From positions 1 through 45,308 of the forward strand of contig JAPLJI010000085.1 in assembly GCA_026388655.1 (NCBI GenBank): a stretch of 45,308 nucleotides of DNA. Direction: 5' to 3'. The notes under the pieces were generated by a model. It saw only the letters and a list, made by a program, of their open reading frames with translations. It was not told the origin of the DNA and made no database searches. The position numbers were made by a program, and so were the translations under genes. This DNA comes from Pseudomonadota bacterium (GTDB lineage: Bacteria; Desulfobacterota; JAPLJL01). Below are positions 7,032 through 16,577 of the stretch, piece by piece. Numbering within the stretch: position 1 is the stretch's first letter; the number at the start of each line of letters is the position of its first letter.

Positions 7032-8066
7032 TTAATTTCGGACGGGAGGCTTCGGGCCGCGGGCGCTTTTCCCGGGGATGAACCGGACCAGGTACATTTC
7101 CAGAAGCAGGTAGGGCGAGAGGCCCGTCCGCTTGAGCTTCAGATCGAGTTCCGAGAGATCGCGGAGCCCCTGGCGGATCTCGGCCTGGGTATAAGCCCGG
7201 GCTTCCCGGCAGAAGCACTGGAGCGCGTAGGGGTGATTGATTTTCAGGCGTTTGCCGATCTGCGCTTCCGCGATCCCCTGGTCCAGGAGCAGGCGGGTCA
7301 GGAGGAGTTTCCGGATCCGCCCGGCCAGCTGACCGAGGATCATGATCGGGTGGTCGCCGCCGGCGAAGAGCCGGTTCAGGGTTTTCAGCGCCCCGGGAAG
7401 ATTCCGGGCCCCGATTTCATTGAAGAGGCTCCAGATGGTTCCGCTCGCCCCGCTCGAGAGGGTTTTCCAGACGGCTTCGGCCGGGATGATCCGGGCCTCG
7501 GTGTAAATCATGACCTTTTCCAATTCCTGGAAGGCGAGGGCCAGGTCGGTGCCGACCCGGTCGGCGATCGCCAGGGCGGCTTCCCGGGACAGGCTCCGGC
7601 CTGCTTCCCGGGCCCGGTCCAGAAGCCAGTCCGGCACCTGGTTTTCTTTCAGGGATTCGGCCTTGATCAGTTCTCCCGCCTGGGTCAGCAGGGCGGCGAG
7701 CTTGCCGGCCGGGGCCTTGGTTCCTTCCAGGACCAGGACCGTGGAGGCGCTGGGATTGGCCAAGTATTTTTCCAGCGCGGGGATTTCGGCGGCCGGGAGC
7801 TTTTCCAGGTCCCGGGCCAGGACCAGCTTCCGGTCGGCGCCGAAGGGCAGGGTCCGAGCCGCGTTTAAAATCTCGGAAAGCCCGGTTCCGGCCGGGTAGC
7901 TCTCGAAATTGAGCGAGTCGTTTTCCGGGAGAATCTCTTTTTTCAGCCGCTTGATGAAATCCTCCCGCTGATAACTGTCGGGGCCGAAGATCCCGTAAAC
8001 GAGGGAGGGTTTTCCGCCCCGGGCCGGGCTCGCGTTCTTCCCCGGGTTTTTCGGGGAAGCTTTCAA
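7032..8066 (-). CDS. holA: DNA polymerase III subunit delta
   Basis: A 344-residue protein matching HolA, the clamp-loader subunit that opens the beta sliding clamp. The N-terminus shows the family opening LVYGIFGPDSYQREDFIKRL. The central part carries VLVLEGTKAPAGKLAALL, and the C-terminal helical collar has LFAGGDHPIMILGQLAGRIRKLL, typical of delta. Its length equals the family norm. The start is a TTG at 8066 whose bases overlap the TGA stop of lptE (TTGA), suggesting translational coupling. The order leuS - lptE - holA - rpsT is widespread in Gram-negative bacteria. Confidence 0.93.
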   Translation of the reverse strand: MKASPKNPGKNASPARGGKPSLVYGIFGPDSYQREDFIKRLKKEILPENDSLNFESYPAGTGLSEILNAARTLPFGADRKLVLARDLEKLPAAEIPALEKYLANPSASTVLVLEGTKAPAGKLAALLTQAGELIKAESLKENQVPDWLLDRAREAGRSLSREAALAIADRVGTDLALAFQELEKVMIYTEARIIPAEAVWKTLSSGASGTIWSLFNEIGARNLPGALKTLNRLFAGGDHPIMILGQLAGRIRKLLLTRLLLDQGIAEAQIGKRLKINHPYALQCFCREARAYTQAEIRQGLRDLSELDLKLKRTGLSPYLLLEMYLVRFIPGKSARGPKPPVRN

Positions 8067-8638
8067 AATCCGCCTCCCCAGCGATTGACCACCTCCCGGG
8101 CGATGGCCTCGGCCGCCCGGGCGATGGCGTCTCTACGATTGCTGTCCAGCATCAGGGCCCGGTCCCGGGCGTCGTAGTAGGTTTCCTCCTGGAGGTTGGA
8201 AAGCTGCCAGAGGATCTTCTGATCGGACTTGCGCGTGACCGTGATATTCACCAGGACCACGACCTGGTAATCGGCGGGGGAGAATTGGTCCCCCGCGCCG
8301 GTCGGGTAGTAGGAAGCCACCGAATCGGAGATGGAGATGATCCGGCCCTGCAGGGTCGCTTCCGCGTCCGCGGGCGCGACCACCCGGGCCAGGCCCCTCT
8401 GGGTAATGGCCTCGATCACCTTCTCGGTGAAAACAGCTTCAATGCCGCGGTAGGCGGTGCGGTTCTCCCAGGTGGGTACGGAGATGGTGGCGACGGAAGG
8501 GGTTTCCGGATCCAGGTGCCCGATCGGGTGGTAGCCGCACGAAGCGAGTGAAAAGAGAAAGGTGAAAAGTAAAAGGTGAAAGGTGAAGAATGCAAAAGAA
8601 AAAGATTTTTCGGGAGAGATTTTTTTATTGCCTTTCAC
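8063..8638 (-). CDS. lptE: LPS-assembly lipoprotein LptE-like
   Basis: A 191-residue lipoprotein between leuS and holA, the usual site of lptE. A hydrophobic signal ends in the lipobox LASC, with the lipidated Cys at about residue 34. The mature start CGYHPIGHLDPE is typical of LptE, and NRTAYRGIEAVFTEKVIEAI matches its first strand-helix unit. LptE plugs the LptD barrel that inserts lipopolysaccharide in the outer membrane. The open frame starts with a GTG at 8638. The signal-peptide codons lie in a purine/pyrimidine-biased run of short words like those in nearby intergenic DNA (see findings). The stop TGA overlaps the holA start. Sequence conservation in this family is low, so the assignment leans on context. 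Confidence 0.85.
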   Translation of the reverse strand: MKGNKKISPEKSFSFAFFTFHLLLFTFLFSLASCGYHPIGHLDPETPSVATISVPTWENRTAYRGIEAVFTEKVIEAITQRGLARVVAPADAEATLQGRIISISDSVASYYPTGAGDQFSPADYQVVVLVNITVTRKSDQKILWQLSNLQEETYYDARDRALMLDSNRRDAIARAAEAIAREVVNRWGGGF

Positions 8639-8664
8639 CTTTGACCATCGACCTTTTACCCTGA

Positions 8665-11277
8665 TTATCCTACCACAATATTAATCAGGCGGTTGGGGAC
8701 GATGATGACCTTCCGGATTTCCAGGCCGCCGGTGAAGCTTTGGACCCGCTCGTCCTGCAGGGCCCGTTCCCGGAGCTCTGCCTCGCTGAGTTTGGCCGGC
8801 ACGCGGATCCGGCTCCGGAGCTTGCCGTTAACCTGGAGGACGATCTCGATTTCTTCCTCGATTACCAGTTCGGGATCGAACCGGGGCCAGGACTTCTGGA
8901 GCAGGAAACCGGTTCCGCCGGTCTCGCTCCAGAGTTCCTCGGAGAGGTGGGGGGCGAAGGGATGCAAAAGGAGCAGGAGGGTCCGCACCGCCTCCCGGAA
9001 AACCGGCCGGGTCTCGGCATCGAGGGGGATTTCCCCCTTCTGCAGGGCGGCGGAGAACTGGGAGAGGGCGGCCAGGAATTCGTAGAGGCCGGCGATCGCG
9101 GTGTTGAAATGGAAGCGGTCCTCGATGTCCGCGGTCACCCGCTTGATGGTCTTGTGGGTCAGGCGCTGGAGCTCCCGGGCCGGGCCGCTCCCGGGCTGGG
9201 CCGGGGCCGGGTCCTCGATGGGGGCGAGGCGCTCCCGGTTGTCCGTCACCAGGCGGAAGACCCGGTTCAGGAACCGGAAAACCCCTTCCAGGCCGGCGTC
9301 GCTCCAGTCCAGGTCCTTTTCCGGGGGCGAATCGGAGACGCAGAAAACCCGAGCGGAATCGGCCCCGAACCGGTTGATCATCTCCTCCGGATCGACCACG
9401 TTCCGGAGGGACTTGGACATTTTTAAGGACCGGCCTTTTTCGATCGGGGTCCCGCAATCGCGGCATTTGCCCTCGGCGTCCACCTCGCGGGGGTAGCGGT
9501 AGCCGTGCCGGGGACAGCGTATGGTTTCCATCCGCACCATCCCCTGGGTCAGGAGATTTTTAAAAGGCTCGGACTGGTCCAGGAGCCCGAGATCCCGGAG
9601 CACCCGGGTGTAATAGCGGCTGTAGAGCAGGTGCAGGATGGCGTGCTCGATCCCCCCGATATACTGGTCCACCGGCATCCAGTACCGGGCCCGCTGATCG
9701 AACATGGCCTGTTTCTGGTCGGGGCAGGCGTAGCGGGCGAAGTACCAGGAGGATTCGACGAAGGTGTCAAAGGTATCGGTTTCCCGCCGGGCCGGGCCCC
9801 CGCAGGTCGGGCATTTGGTTTCCAGGAACTCCGGCACCGTGGCCAGCGGTGAGCCGGACCCATCGGTGAATTTCACGTTCTCGGGGAGGATGACCGGGAG
9901 ATCGGCTTCCGGGACCGGGACCGTCCCGCACTTCGGACAGTAGATCACCGGAATCGGACAGCCCCAGTAGCGCTGGCGGGAAACCCCCCAGTCGCGGAGC
10001 CGGTAGAGGATCCCTTTCCGTCCCAGGCCCTTTTTCTCCAGGAAATCCAGGATTCGCTCGATGCCTTCCGGGCGGTTTTTCAGCCCGCTGAAAGACCCGG
10101 AGTTGACCATCACCCCGTCGCCCTCGTAGGCCTGGGTCATGGTCTCGGGGGAGAGCTTCTCCCCCTCGGGTTCGATCACCACCTGAATGGGGAGCTTAAA
10201 TTTCCGGGCGAACTCGAAATCCCGCTGGTCGTGGGCGGGAACGGACATGACCGCCCCGGTCCCGTATTCGAGGAGAACGAAGTTGGCGATATAAATGGGC
10301 ATCTTCAGGCCGGTCAGCGGGTTCAGGCAGCAGGATCCGGTGAAGGCCCCTTCCTTCTCGTAATCGGCGCTCTCGCGCTTCTCCCGGGAGAGGCGTTTGG
10401 CCTCGGCGGTGAAACGGGCCACCGCTTCGGCGTTTTCCGAGCCGGCGGAAAGCCGGGGGACCAGCTCGTGCTCCGGGGCCAGGACCATGAAGGTGGCGCC
10501 GGAGAGGGTGTCGGGGCGGGTGGTGAAGACCCGGATCCGCTCCGCGCCCGGGAGGGGTTTTTCCAGGGGGAAATCCACGTAACCGCCGAGGGATTTGCCG
10601 ATCCAGTTCCGCTGCATGGTCAGGACCTGCTCGGGCCAGTCCCCCAGGAGTTTCATCCCCTCAAGGAGTTCCTCGCAATAGTCGGTGATCCGGAAGAACC
10701 AGCCGGGCAGGATGCGCTCCTCCACCGGCGTGTCGGTATGGCGGTAGCAGCAGCCGTTCTCGACCTGCTCGTTGGCGAGGACGGTCTGGCACTCCGGGCA
10801 CCAGTTCAGACGGGTTTCCTTGCGGTAGGCCATCCCCCGCTTGAGCATCCGGACGAAGACCAGCTGCTCCCAGCGGTAATATTCGGGATCGCAGGTGGCG
10901 AGTTCCCGCGGCCAGTCGTAGGAAAAGCCCAGCCGTTTCAGCTGGGCGCGCATGACCCCGATATTGTCCCGGGTCCAGCGGGCGGGATGGATGCCGCGCT
11001 CGATGGCGGCGTTTTCGGCGGGGAGCCCGAAGGCGTCCCAGCCCATCGGGTGGAGCACATTGCGGCCACGCATCCATTGGAAGCGGGCGACCACGTCCCC
11101 GATGGTGTAGTTCCGGACGTGCCCCATGTGCAGGCGGCCGGAGGGGTAGGGGAACATTTCCAGGAGATAGTATTTCGGCCGGGGGTCATCCTCCCGGGAC
11201 CGGAAGACCCCAGCCTCTTCCCACCGCGTTTGCCAGCGGGCTTCGACTGGCCCGGGCTCGTACTTGAGTTCTTCCAC
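8665..11277 (-). CDS. leuS: Leucyl-tRNA synthetase
   Basis: An 870-residue class Ia synthetase that charges tRNA-Leu. The HIGH-type motif is [12 protein letters not shown] near residue 50 and the second motif is KMSKSLRN near 645. The editing domain carries [20 protein letters not shown]. Zinc-ribbon pairs are visible: CPKC and CPTC around 440-490 and CPRH/CRDC just before KMSKS. The C-terminal anticodon-binding part ends normally. The start is a GTG at 11277, seven bases after the CheY-like gene; its own ribosome binding site is weak, so it may be coupled. It is the first of leuS - lptE - holA. Confidence 0.97.
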   Translation of the reverse strand: MEELKYEPGPVEARWQTRWEEAGVFRSREDDPRPKYYLLEMFPYPSGRLHMGHVRNYTIGDVVARFQWMRGRNVLHPMGWDAFGLPAENAAIERGIHPARWTRDNIGVMRAQLKRLGFSYDWPRELATCDPEYYRWEQLVFVRMLKRGMAYRKETRLNWCPECQTVLANEQVENGCCYRHTDTPVEERILPGWFFRITDYCEELLEGMKLLGDWPEQVLTMQRNWIGKSLGGYVDFPLEKPLPGAERIRVFTTRPDTLSGATFMVLAPEHELVPRLSAGSENAEAVARFTAEAKRLSREKRESADYEKEGAFTGSCCLNPLTGLKMPIYIANFVLLEYGTGAVMSVPAHDQRDFEFARKFKLPIQVVIEPEGEKLSPETMTQAYEGDGVMVNSGSFSGLKNRPEGIERILDFLEKKGLGRKGILYRLRDWGVSRQRYWGCPIPVIYCPKCGTVPVPEADLPVILPENVKFTDGSGSPLATVPEFLETKCPTCGGPARRETDTFDTFVESSWYFARYACPDQKQAMFDQRARYWMPVDQYIGGIEHAILHLLYSRYYTRVLRDLGLLDQSEPFKNLLTQGMVRMETIRCPRHGYRYPREVDAEGKCRDCGTPIEKGRSLKMSKSLRNVVDPEEMINRFGADSARVFCVSDSPPEKDLDWSDAGLEGVFRFLNRVFRLVTDNRERLAPIEDPAPAQPGSGPARELQRLTHKTIKRVTADIEDRFHFNTAIAGLYEFLAALSQFSAALQKGEIPLDAETRPVFREAVRTLLLLLHPFAPHLSEELWSETGGTGFLLQKSWPRFDPELVIEEEIEIVLQVNGKLRSRIRVPAKLSEAELRERALQDERVQSFTGGLEIRKVIIVPNRLINIVVG

Positions 11278-11284
11278 GGTGGCG

Positions 11285-11665
11285 TTAATCGACGATTCCC
11301 AGGATCCGCTTGACGGTCTTCAGGATGATCGAACCGGGGGTGGGCTTGGTCAGGTAACCGTCCGCCCCCAGGGAGAGGGCCCGGTCCCGGTCGGCCTGGG
11401 CGCCCTCGGTGGTGATGACCAGGATCGGCACCTTGGAATTGGAGGGACCCTTGCGGATCAGGGAGAGAAGTTTCAGCCCGTCCATGATCGGCATGTTGAT
11501 GTCGATCATGACCAGGTTGAAATTCTCCAGGGTGAATTTTTTCAGGCCCTCTACGCCGTCGGAGGCCTCGGAGATCTCCACGCCGGGGAGGCGGCGGAGG
11601 GCGAAGCAGATGAACTGCCGCATGGTCGGGGAGTCTTCGACTACGAGGATTTTGATCGAAGACAT
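11285..11665 (-). CDS. CheY-like response regulator receiver
   Basis: A 126-residue stand-alone receiver domain. It has the acidic pocket (VVEDS at 8-12), the phosphoacceptor Asp in [11 protein letters not shown] (about residue 55), the Thr of VITTEG and the Lys of LTKPT near residue 105. No output domain is present, so it must act by protein contact as CheY does. Its ATG overlaps the stop of the GAF-protein gene (TGATG), so the two are translationally coupled and probably work together. No histidine kinase is nearby. It is wedged between a conserved housekeeping run and leuS. Confidence 0.92.
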   Translation of the reverse strand: MSSIKILVVEDSPTMRQFICFALRRLPGVEISEASDGVEGLKKFTLENFNLVMIDINMPIMDGLKLLSLIRKGPSNSKVPILVITTEGAQADRDRALSLGADGYLTKPTPGSIILKTVKRILGIVD

Positions 11666-12537
11666 CAGCGGGTTAAAAGGTCGATGAATCCCCGGAAAGT
11701 GGAAAGCCGTCGCTCGGATTCCGAGTAGAGCCGGGAACTGAAGATCGCGGTGGCGGCGTGGCCGGCGAGGAGGGTAAAGAGCTCGTAGTCGACCTCGGCG
11801 AACTGGGTTTTCTGGCGGAGGAGGCGGTAGAGAACGATCACCCCGATGACGTATTCCTTAATCTTCAGGGGGATGCAGACCAGGGGGTTGTTGATTTCCG
11901 TGGTCTCCGGGGAGGCGAAGTCTTTCCGGATGTAGTTCTCCCCGGTTTCCGCGACCTTGCCGATAATTCCCTCGCCGATAGCGATCGGCGGGATCTCGTC
12001 CTGGGAGATTCCCTCGGTCGCCACGACCAGGAGCTTGTCTTTCTTTTCGTCCCGGAGGAGGAGGGCGAACTCTTCCGCCCCGATCAGGTTGATGATGATT
12101 TCCAGGATAATCTGGAGAACCTCGCGGTAGTCCAGGGTCGAGTGGAGCTGGTAACTGGCGATATAGAGGTTGGCCAGGTTGTTGTTTTCCTCCTCGATCT
12201 CGACATAGCGCTGGGCGAAGTCCTGGTTTTCCTGCTCAATGCCCGCGTACTTTTCCAGGAGTTCCTCCTTCTCGCGGATCAGCTCGGAGATCCGGCGCTC
12301 GAGGTCCTGGATGGCGGTTTCCGGCTGGATCGCCCGCCGGAGGTCCTGGTTTTCCTCTTTCAGCCGGACCACCTGATAACGCATTTTTTCGTTGATTCGC
12401 AGGAGTTCCTGGGTGAACTCGGCCCCCTTCTTGAAGATCTGCAGGAATTCCTGGGCCCGCTGGAAGACCTTGCGCTCTTCTTCCTTTTCCTCGCGCTCGT
12501 CCGGGGTCCGGGGAGTTTCTCCGTCTGGTGTTTCCAT
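11665..12537 (-). CDS. Coiled-coil GAF domain protein
   Basis: A 290-residue cytoplasmic protein. Residues 15-125 are strongly charged and heptad-like (EENQDLRRA, IREKEELLEKYAGIEQENQ), a long coiled coil for dimerisation. A GAF domain follows at about 130-275, with REVLQIILEIIINLIGAEEFALLL and IGEGIIGKVAETGENYIRKD, the usual GAF strand-helix pattern. GAF domains sense small ligands or redox state. There is no kinase, cyclase or phosphodiesterase output, so the signal probably passes to the coupled receiver protein, whose ATG overlaps this stop. The start is an ATG at 12537 with aggtag upstream. Confidence 0.82.
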   Translation of the reverse strand: METPDGETPRTPDEREEKEEERKVFQRAQEFLQIFKKGAEFTQELLRINEKMRYQVVRLKEENQDLRRAIQPETAIQDLERRISELIREKEELLEKYAGIEQENQDFAQRYVEIEEENNNLANLYIASYQLHSTLDYREVLQIILEIIINLIGAEEFALLLRDEKKDKLLVVATEGISQDEIPPIAIGEGIIGKVAETGENYIRKDFASPETTEINNPLVCIPLKIKEYVIGVIVLYRLLRQKTQFAEVDYELFTLLAGHAATAIFSSRLYSESERRLSTFRGFIDLLTR

Positions 12538-12540
12538 GGG

Positions 12541-13056
12541 CTACCTGGTTTTTTCCCGGCGGGCCGGGCCTTTCCCCAGGCGGGAAAAAGCGGGTTTAAG
12601 TTTCCGATAGGTCTGGTCCAGATGTTCGGGAACCACCTTGACCTCGGAGAGGGCGGGCATGAAGTTGGTATCCCCGTTCCAGCGGGGAACCAGGTGGAAA
12701 TGCAGGTGATCCGCCACCCCCGCGCCGGCCACCCGGCCCAGGTTCATTCCCAGGTTATATCCCTCCGGGCTCATGATTTCATCCAGAATCCGGGTGCTTT
12801 CCTGGAGCATCGCAAAGAGGGCGGCCCGGGTGGGGGCCGGGAGCGCGGTCAGGTCCCCCGTGTGCTGGACGGGGGAAATGAGCAGATGGCCGCAGTTGTA
12901 GGGGAACCGGTTCAGCATCACCAGGACCCGGGGGCTCCGGTAAAGCACGTGATCCTTTCGGTCCTGGTTCCGTTGCCAGCGGTTGCAGAAGATGCAGCCC
13001 TTTTCCGGTTCCTGCCGGATATATTCGATCCGCCATGGCGCCCACAGGTGTTGCAC
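12541..13056 (-). CDS. HIT family protein (Ap4A-phosphorylase/hydrolase-like)
   Basis: A 171-residue histidine-triad nucleotide-binding protein. The opening QHLWAPWRIEYIR and CIFC near residues 21-24 mark the bacterial Ap4A-type HIT branch. The active-site triad is HLHFHLVPRW near residue 125-134, fitting H-x-H-x-H. Such proteins hydrolyse nucleotide-phosphoryl linkages, such as diadenosine polyphosphates. The start is a GTG at 13056 with gggtgg eight bases upstream. It lies only three bases downstream of sppA and three bases before the GAF gene, so it is part of the same transcription unit. Confidence 0.9.
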   Translation of the reverse strand: MQHLWAPWRIEYIRQEPEKGCIFCNRWQRNQDRKDHVLYRSPRVLVMLNRFPYNCGHLLISPVQHTGDLTALPAPTRAALFAMLQESTRILDEIMSPEGYNLGMNLGRVAGAGVADHLHFHLVPRWNGDTNFMPALSEVKVVPEHLDQTYRKLKPAFSRLGKGPARREKTR

Positions 13057-13059
13057 GGT

Positions 13060-13929
13060 TCACCACCCGGAATCAAATTTGAGCCGGAGCCGGCTCGAAG
13101 AGGAATTCTGGTTTTCCAGCAGATCCCGCCAGCGGGGGAACCGGGAGGACGGGTAGACGAGAACCGGTTCGCCCGTGATTCCCACCTTGCCGGCAAGGTA
13201 ATCCACCGCTTTCCGGAAACTGCCGAGCTCGTCCACCAGACCCAGACTCTTGGCCTCGACCCCGGAGAAAACCCGGCCGTCGGCCAGGGCGGTGACCTTG
13301 GCCGGGGGAAGCTTCCGGGACTCAGCCACCGCCTGGATGAACTGGCGGTTGATCCCGTTCGCGAGCTTCTGGAGATATTGCTCCTCCTCCGGGGTCATCT
13401 TCCGGAGGGGGGAGCCGATGTCCTTGAATTTCCCGCTCTTGATGGTTTTGGTCTCGATCTTGGCCCAATGGAGCAGGCCCTCGACGTTGATGGTCTCCAT
13501 GATCACGCCGATGGAGCCGGTCAGGGTGCCGGGGTTGGCGAAAACCCGGTCGGCGGCCACGGCCACGTAATACCCCCCGGATGCGGAAATCGAGCCCAGG
13601 GAAGCCACCACCGGTTTTTTCCCCTTGAGCCGAACGATTTCCTCGTAGATTTCCTGGACCGGCGCCACCTCTCCCCCGGGGGAGTTGATCCGGAGGATCA
13701 CGCCCTTGATCGAATCATCCTGGCGGAACTTGTGGAGGCGCTCCACCGCCGGCCCGGAATCGGTGATGGCCCCCTGGATCTCGATGACCCCGATTTTCCC
13801 TTTGCCCAGGCCGGCAAAAAAATTCCCGCCCGTCCCCGGGGAACGCAGGGCAAAAAAAAGCATCGCCAGGAAGGAAAAAAGGATAAGAAAGCCGGATAGT
13901 ATTCCCATCCGGCGCGCGGTTTGATTCAT
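13060..13929 (-). CDS. sppA: Signal peptide peptidase SppA, short form
   Basis: A 289-residue serine protease that degrades signal peptides left in the membrane. One N-terminal transmembrane segment (MGILSGFLILFSFLAMLFFAL) anchors it, with the protease domain outside. Family motifs are IKGVILRINSPGGEV, then the nucleophile region SLGSISASGGYYVAVAADRVFA, then LTGSIGVI. The general-base lysine is probably in IKSGKFKDIGSP. The length fits the 36 kDa-type enzymes, not the 67 kDa E. coli form. It follows rpsA by four bases, a linkage conserved in deltaproteobacterial genomes. Confidence 0.93.
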   Translation of the reverse strand: MNQTARRMGILSGFLILFSFLAMLFFALRSPGTGGNFFAGLGKGKIGVIEIQGAITDSGPAVERLHKFRQDDSIKGVILRINSPGGEVAPVQEIYEEIVRLKGKKPVVASLGSISASGGYYVAVAADRVFANPGTLTGSIGVIMETINVEGLLHWAKIETKTIKSGKFKDIGSPLRKMTPEEEQYLQKLANGINRQFIQAVAESRKLPPAKVTALADGRVFSGVEAKSLGLVDELGSFRKAVDYLAGKVGITGEPVLVYPSSRFPRWRDLLENQNSSSSRLRLKFDSGW

Positions 13930-13933
13930 AAAC

Positions 13934-15535
13934 CTATTCCAGGGCCTTCAGGGAGAGGCCGATCCGCTTTTCCTCCGGGTCAACGTGCAGGATCATCACC
14001 TTGACCTCATCGCCGGGCTTGGCGACATCCTGGGGACTCCGGACCCGTTCGTTGCTCAATTCGGAAATATGGATCAGGCCTTCCACGCCCGGCTCCAGTT
14101 CCACGAAGAGGCCGAACTCGGTCGCGCCCCGGACGATGCCCTTGATCTCCTGGCCCGGGCGGTAGCGGTCGGCGATCCCCGCCCAGGGGTCCGCCTCCAG
14201 CTGCTTGATCCCGAGAGAAAAACGCTCGTTTTCCTTATCGATGTTCAGGACCGCGGCCTCGACAATATCCCCCTTCTTGTATAGTTCCGAGGGGTGGGAG
14301 ACCCGCCGGTTCCAGGTCAGATCGGAAATATGCACCAGGCCGTCGATTCCTTCCTCCACTTCGATGAAGATCCCGAAATCGGTCACGCTCTTGACCCGGC
14401 TCTTGATCCGGGTGCCCACCGGGTAGCGCTCGGGGAGGGTTTCCCAGGGGTTGGGCTCGATCTGGCGCATCCCCAGGGAGATCCGCTTGCTGGCCGGATC
14501 CACGTCCAGGACCGCCGTCTCCACCTCGGAGCCGACCTCCACTAACTGGGAAGGATGTTTGATCCGCTTGGTCCAGGACATTTCGGAGATGTGAATCAGG
14601 CCTTCCACGCCTTCCTCGAGCTCGATGAAGGCGCCGTAATCCGTGAGGCTGACCACCTTGCCCTTCACCCGGGCCCCCAGGGGGTATTTTTTCTCCACGT
14701 TGAGCCAGGGATCGGACTTCGTCTGCTTTAGTCCCAGCGAAACCCGTTCCCGCTCCGGATCGAATTTCAGCACCTTGACCCGAATCCGGTCGCCCGGATT
14801 CAGGACCTCGGAGGGATGGTTGACCCGCTTCCAGGAAAGGTCGGTGATGTGGAGCAGGCCGTCGATCCCGCCCAGGTCAATGAAAGCGCCGTAATCCAGG
14901 ATGTTTTTCACCACTCCGTCGATCTCCTGCCCCTCTTCCAGATTGCGCAGGGTCTCTACCTTGAGTTTTTCCCGCTCCTTCTCCAGGACCGCGCGGTGGG
15001 AAACCACTACATTGCCCCGGGTCCGGGTCAGTTTCAGGATCTGGAGGGGAATGGTCTTCCCGACGAAGGCGTCCAGGTTCCGGACCGGCTTGATGTCGAC
15101 CTGGGAACCGGGCAGGAAAGCCTTGATTCCAATGTCCACGGTCAGGCCGCCCTTGACCCGGGAGATCACCCGGCCTTCCACCTTGGCCCCGGTTTCGTAG
15201 ATTTTGTTGAGCTCCTCCCAGACCCGGATGCGCACCGCCTTGTCCCGGGAGAGGAGAATCAGGCCTTCCTCGTCCTCCTTTTTCTCGACCAGGACCTCCA
15301 CCTCGTCACCGACCTTGGCGGCGAGCTGACCGTCCGAACCGAAAAATTCGCGCACCGGAACCGTGCCTTCGGATTTGTAGCCGATATCCACCAGGACCGA
15401 GTCCTGGGTGATGGCGACCACCTTCCCCTTGATGACTTCCCCTTCCCGGATCTCCCGGAAACCTATTTTCAGGAATTGAGAGAGATCGATTTCTCCTTCG
15501 CGGAGTGTGACTGGATTAACGTTCGCTTCCGACAA
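13934..15535 (-). CDS. rpsA: 30S ribosomal protein S1
   Basis: A 533-residue protein made of six S1 RNA-binding repeats. Typical repeat cores are visible in series: GFREIREGEVIKGKVVAI, GAFIDLGGIDGLLHITDLSW, GAFIELEEGVEGLIHISEMSW, GIFIEVEEGIDGLVHISDLTW and GLFVELEPGVEGLIHISELS. S1 recruits mRNA to the 30S subunit. The start is a TTG at 15535 preceded by ggaagggaag, a good ribosome binding site. The slightly longer consensus length and six repeats match the Gram-negative form. It lies in the ispH - rpsA - sppA order. Confidence 0.96.
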   Translation of the reverse strand: MSEANVNPVTLREGEIDLSQFLKIGFREIREGEVIKGKVVAITQDSVLVDIGYKSEGTVPVREFFGSDGQLAAKVGDEVEVLVEKKEDEEGLILLSRDKAVRIRVWEELNKIYETGAKVEGRVISRVKGGLTVDIGIKAFLPGSQVDIKPVRNLDAFVGKTIPLQILKLTRTRGNVVVSHRAVLEKEREKLKVETLRNLEEGQEIDGVVKNILDYGAFIDLGGIDGLLHITDLSWKRVNHPSEVLNPGDRIRVKVLKFDPERERVSLGLKQTKSDPWLNVEKKYPLGARVKGKVVSLTDYGAFIELEEGVEGLIHISEMSWTKRIKHPSQLVEVGSEVETAVLDVDPASKRISLGMRQIEPNPWETLPERYPVGTRIKSRVKSVTDFGIFIEVEEGIDGLVHISDLTWNRRVSHPSELYKKGDIVEAAVLNIDKENERFSLGIKQLEADPWAGIADRYRPGQEIKGIVRGATEFGLFVELEPGVEGLIHISELSNERVRSPQDVAKPGDEVKVMILHVDPEEKRIGLSLKALE

Positions 15536-15586
15536 GTTCTTCCCTTCCTTTCTTTTTGGCGTAGGCCCTGAGCCTTTCCCAGTTGA

Positions 15587-16474
15587 TTAAATTTCCTCCA
15601 CCATTTGTTTGATCAGCCACAAGGGGGTCGAGGTACCCGTGGTGATACCGAGAATGCGCTTTCCTTTTCCCCCCCGAAGATCAAGTTCATGCAGTCGCTC
15701 AATCTGGAAGGTATGGGGATTAACCTTACGGCAGAGTTCAAAAAGCCGAGAGGTATTCGCACTATTTTTACCTCCTATAACTAGCATAAGATCGACACGT
15801 TTCGCAAGGTCTGAGGCCTCCTCCTGCCGCTTGAGGGTTACCGGGCAGAGGGTGTTGATTATCCTGAGTTCTTCGCTCTTTCCCAGCAGAAAATCCGCCA
15901 CCTCCTGCACTTTTTGCAGGGGCTGGGTGGTCTGCGCCACCATCCCGATCCGCCCTTTAAGCTTGATTTTCCTCAGGTCTTCGGGCCCCCCCACGACCAG
16001 GCCCCGGCCCTTTTCCTGGCTTAAAACCCCCTGGACTTCCGGGTGATTCTTGTCCCCCACCACCACCACGGTATATCCCTCCCGGATGAGCTTCCGGTAG
16101 GCCGCCTGCAGACGTTTCACGATCGGGCAGGTGGCGTCAATTATTTTCAGGCCCCGTTTCCGGGCCGCGGAAATTTCCCGGGGGGTGGCCCCATGCGAGC
16201 GGATCAGGAGCGAGGCATGGCGGGGGATCTCGTCGATGCCCCGGACCACGGAAAGGCCCAGGCGGCCGAGCCGTTCCATCTCCGGGGGGTTATGGATGAT
16301 GGGCCCGACGGAAAAGATCGGGCCCGGCGCGCCTTTCAGGGCGGACTCGGAAAGCTCCACCGCCCGCTTGACCCCCTGGCAGAAACCGATGGACCGGGTG
16401 GGGATGATTTTGATGGTTTTAGGGGGGTTAATTTTTTTATCCGCCTTCGAAGAAGAATTAGTGCATTGGGTCAT
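15587..16474 (-). CDS. ispH: 4-hydroxy-3-methylbut-2-enyl diphosphate reductase
   Basis: A 295-residue iron-sulfur enzyme, the last step of the non-mevalonate isoprenoid pathway (HMBPP to IPP and DMAPP). The three cluster cysteines are seen in GFCQGVKRA (about residue 33), DATCPIVK (about 115) and NTLCPVTLKRQ (about 210). HNPPEMERLGRLG holds the conserved substrate His, and GITTGTSTP is the C-terminal phosphate-binding motif. The ATG at 16474 gives a short N-terminal extension before the first strand. A dispersed repeat fills the gap from cmk. Classical cmk - ispH - rpsA linkage. Confidence 0.95.
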   Translation of the reverse strand: MTQCTNSSSKADKKINPPKTIKIIPTRSIGFCQGVKRAVELSESALKGAPGPIFSVGPIIHNPPEMERLGRLGLSVVRGIDEIPRHASLLIRSHGATPREISAARKRGLKIIDATCPIVKRLQAAYRKLIREGYTVVVVGDKNHPEVQGVLSQEKGRGLVVGGPEDLRKIKLKGRIGMVAQTTQPLQKVQEVADFLLGKSEELRIINTLCPVTLKRQEEASDLAKRVDLMLVIGGKNSANTSRLFELCRKVNPHTFQIERLHELDLRGGKGKRILGITTGTSTPLWLIKQMVEEI

Positions 16475-16492
16475 AAATTCCTTTATAAGATT

Positions 16493-16577
16493 GTCATTCC
16501 GGGCTTGACCCGGAATCCAGATTTTTATTATAAATTCCCAATTTATTTTCCTGGATTCCCGCTTTCGCGGGAATGAC
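16493..16577. repeat. REP-like dispersed palindromic repeat (family 1, copy 2)
   Basis: It opens gtcattccgggcttgacccg and closes gctttcgcgggaatgac. This is the same element as 149-213 in reverse orientation. It overlaps the last 35 bases of cmk and supplies its final codons and stop. Confidence 0.88.

Noticed and set aside
11758-13899. A 713-codon open frame on the plus strand
   Set aside because: It is antisense to the GAF, HIT and sppA genes, all of which have clear family motifs. The long frame results from GC-rich codon bias; its translation is Gly/Pro/Asp-rich without motifs.
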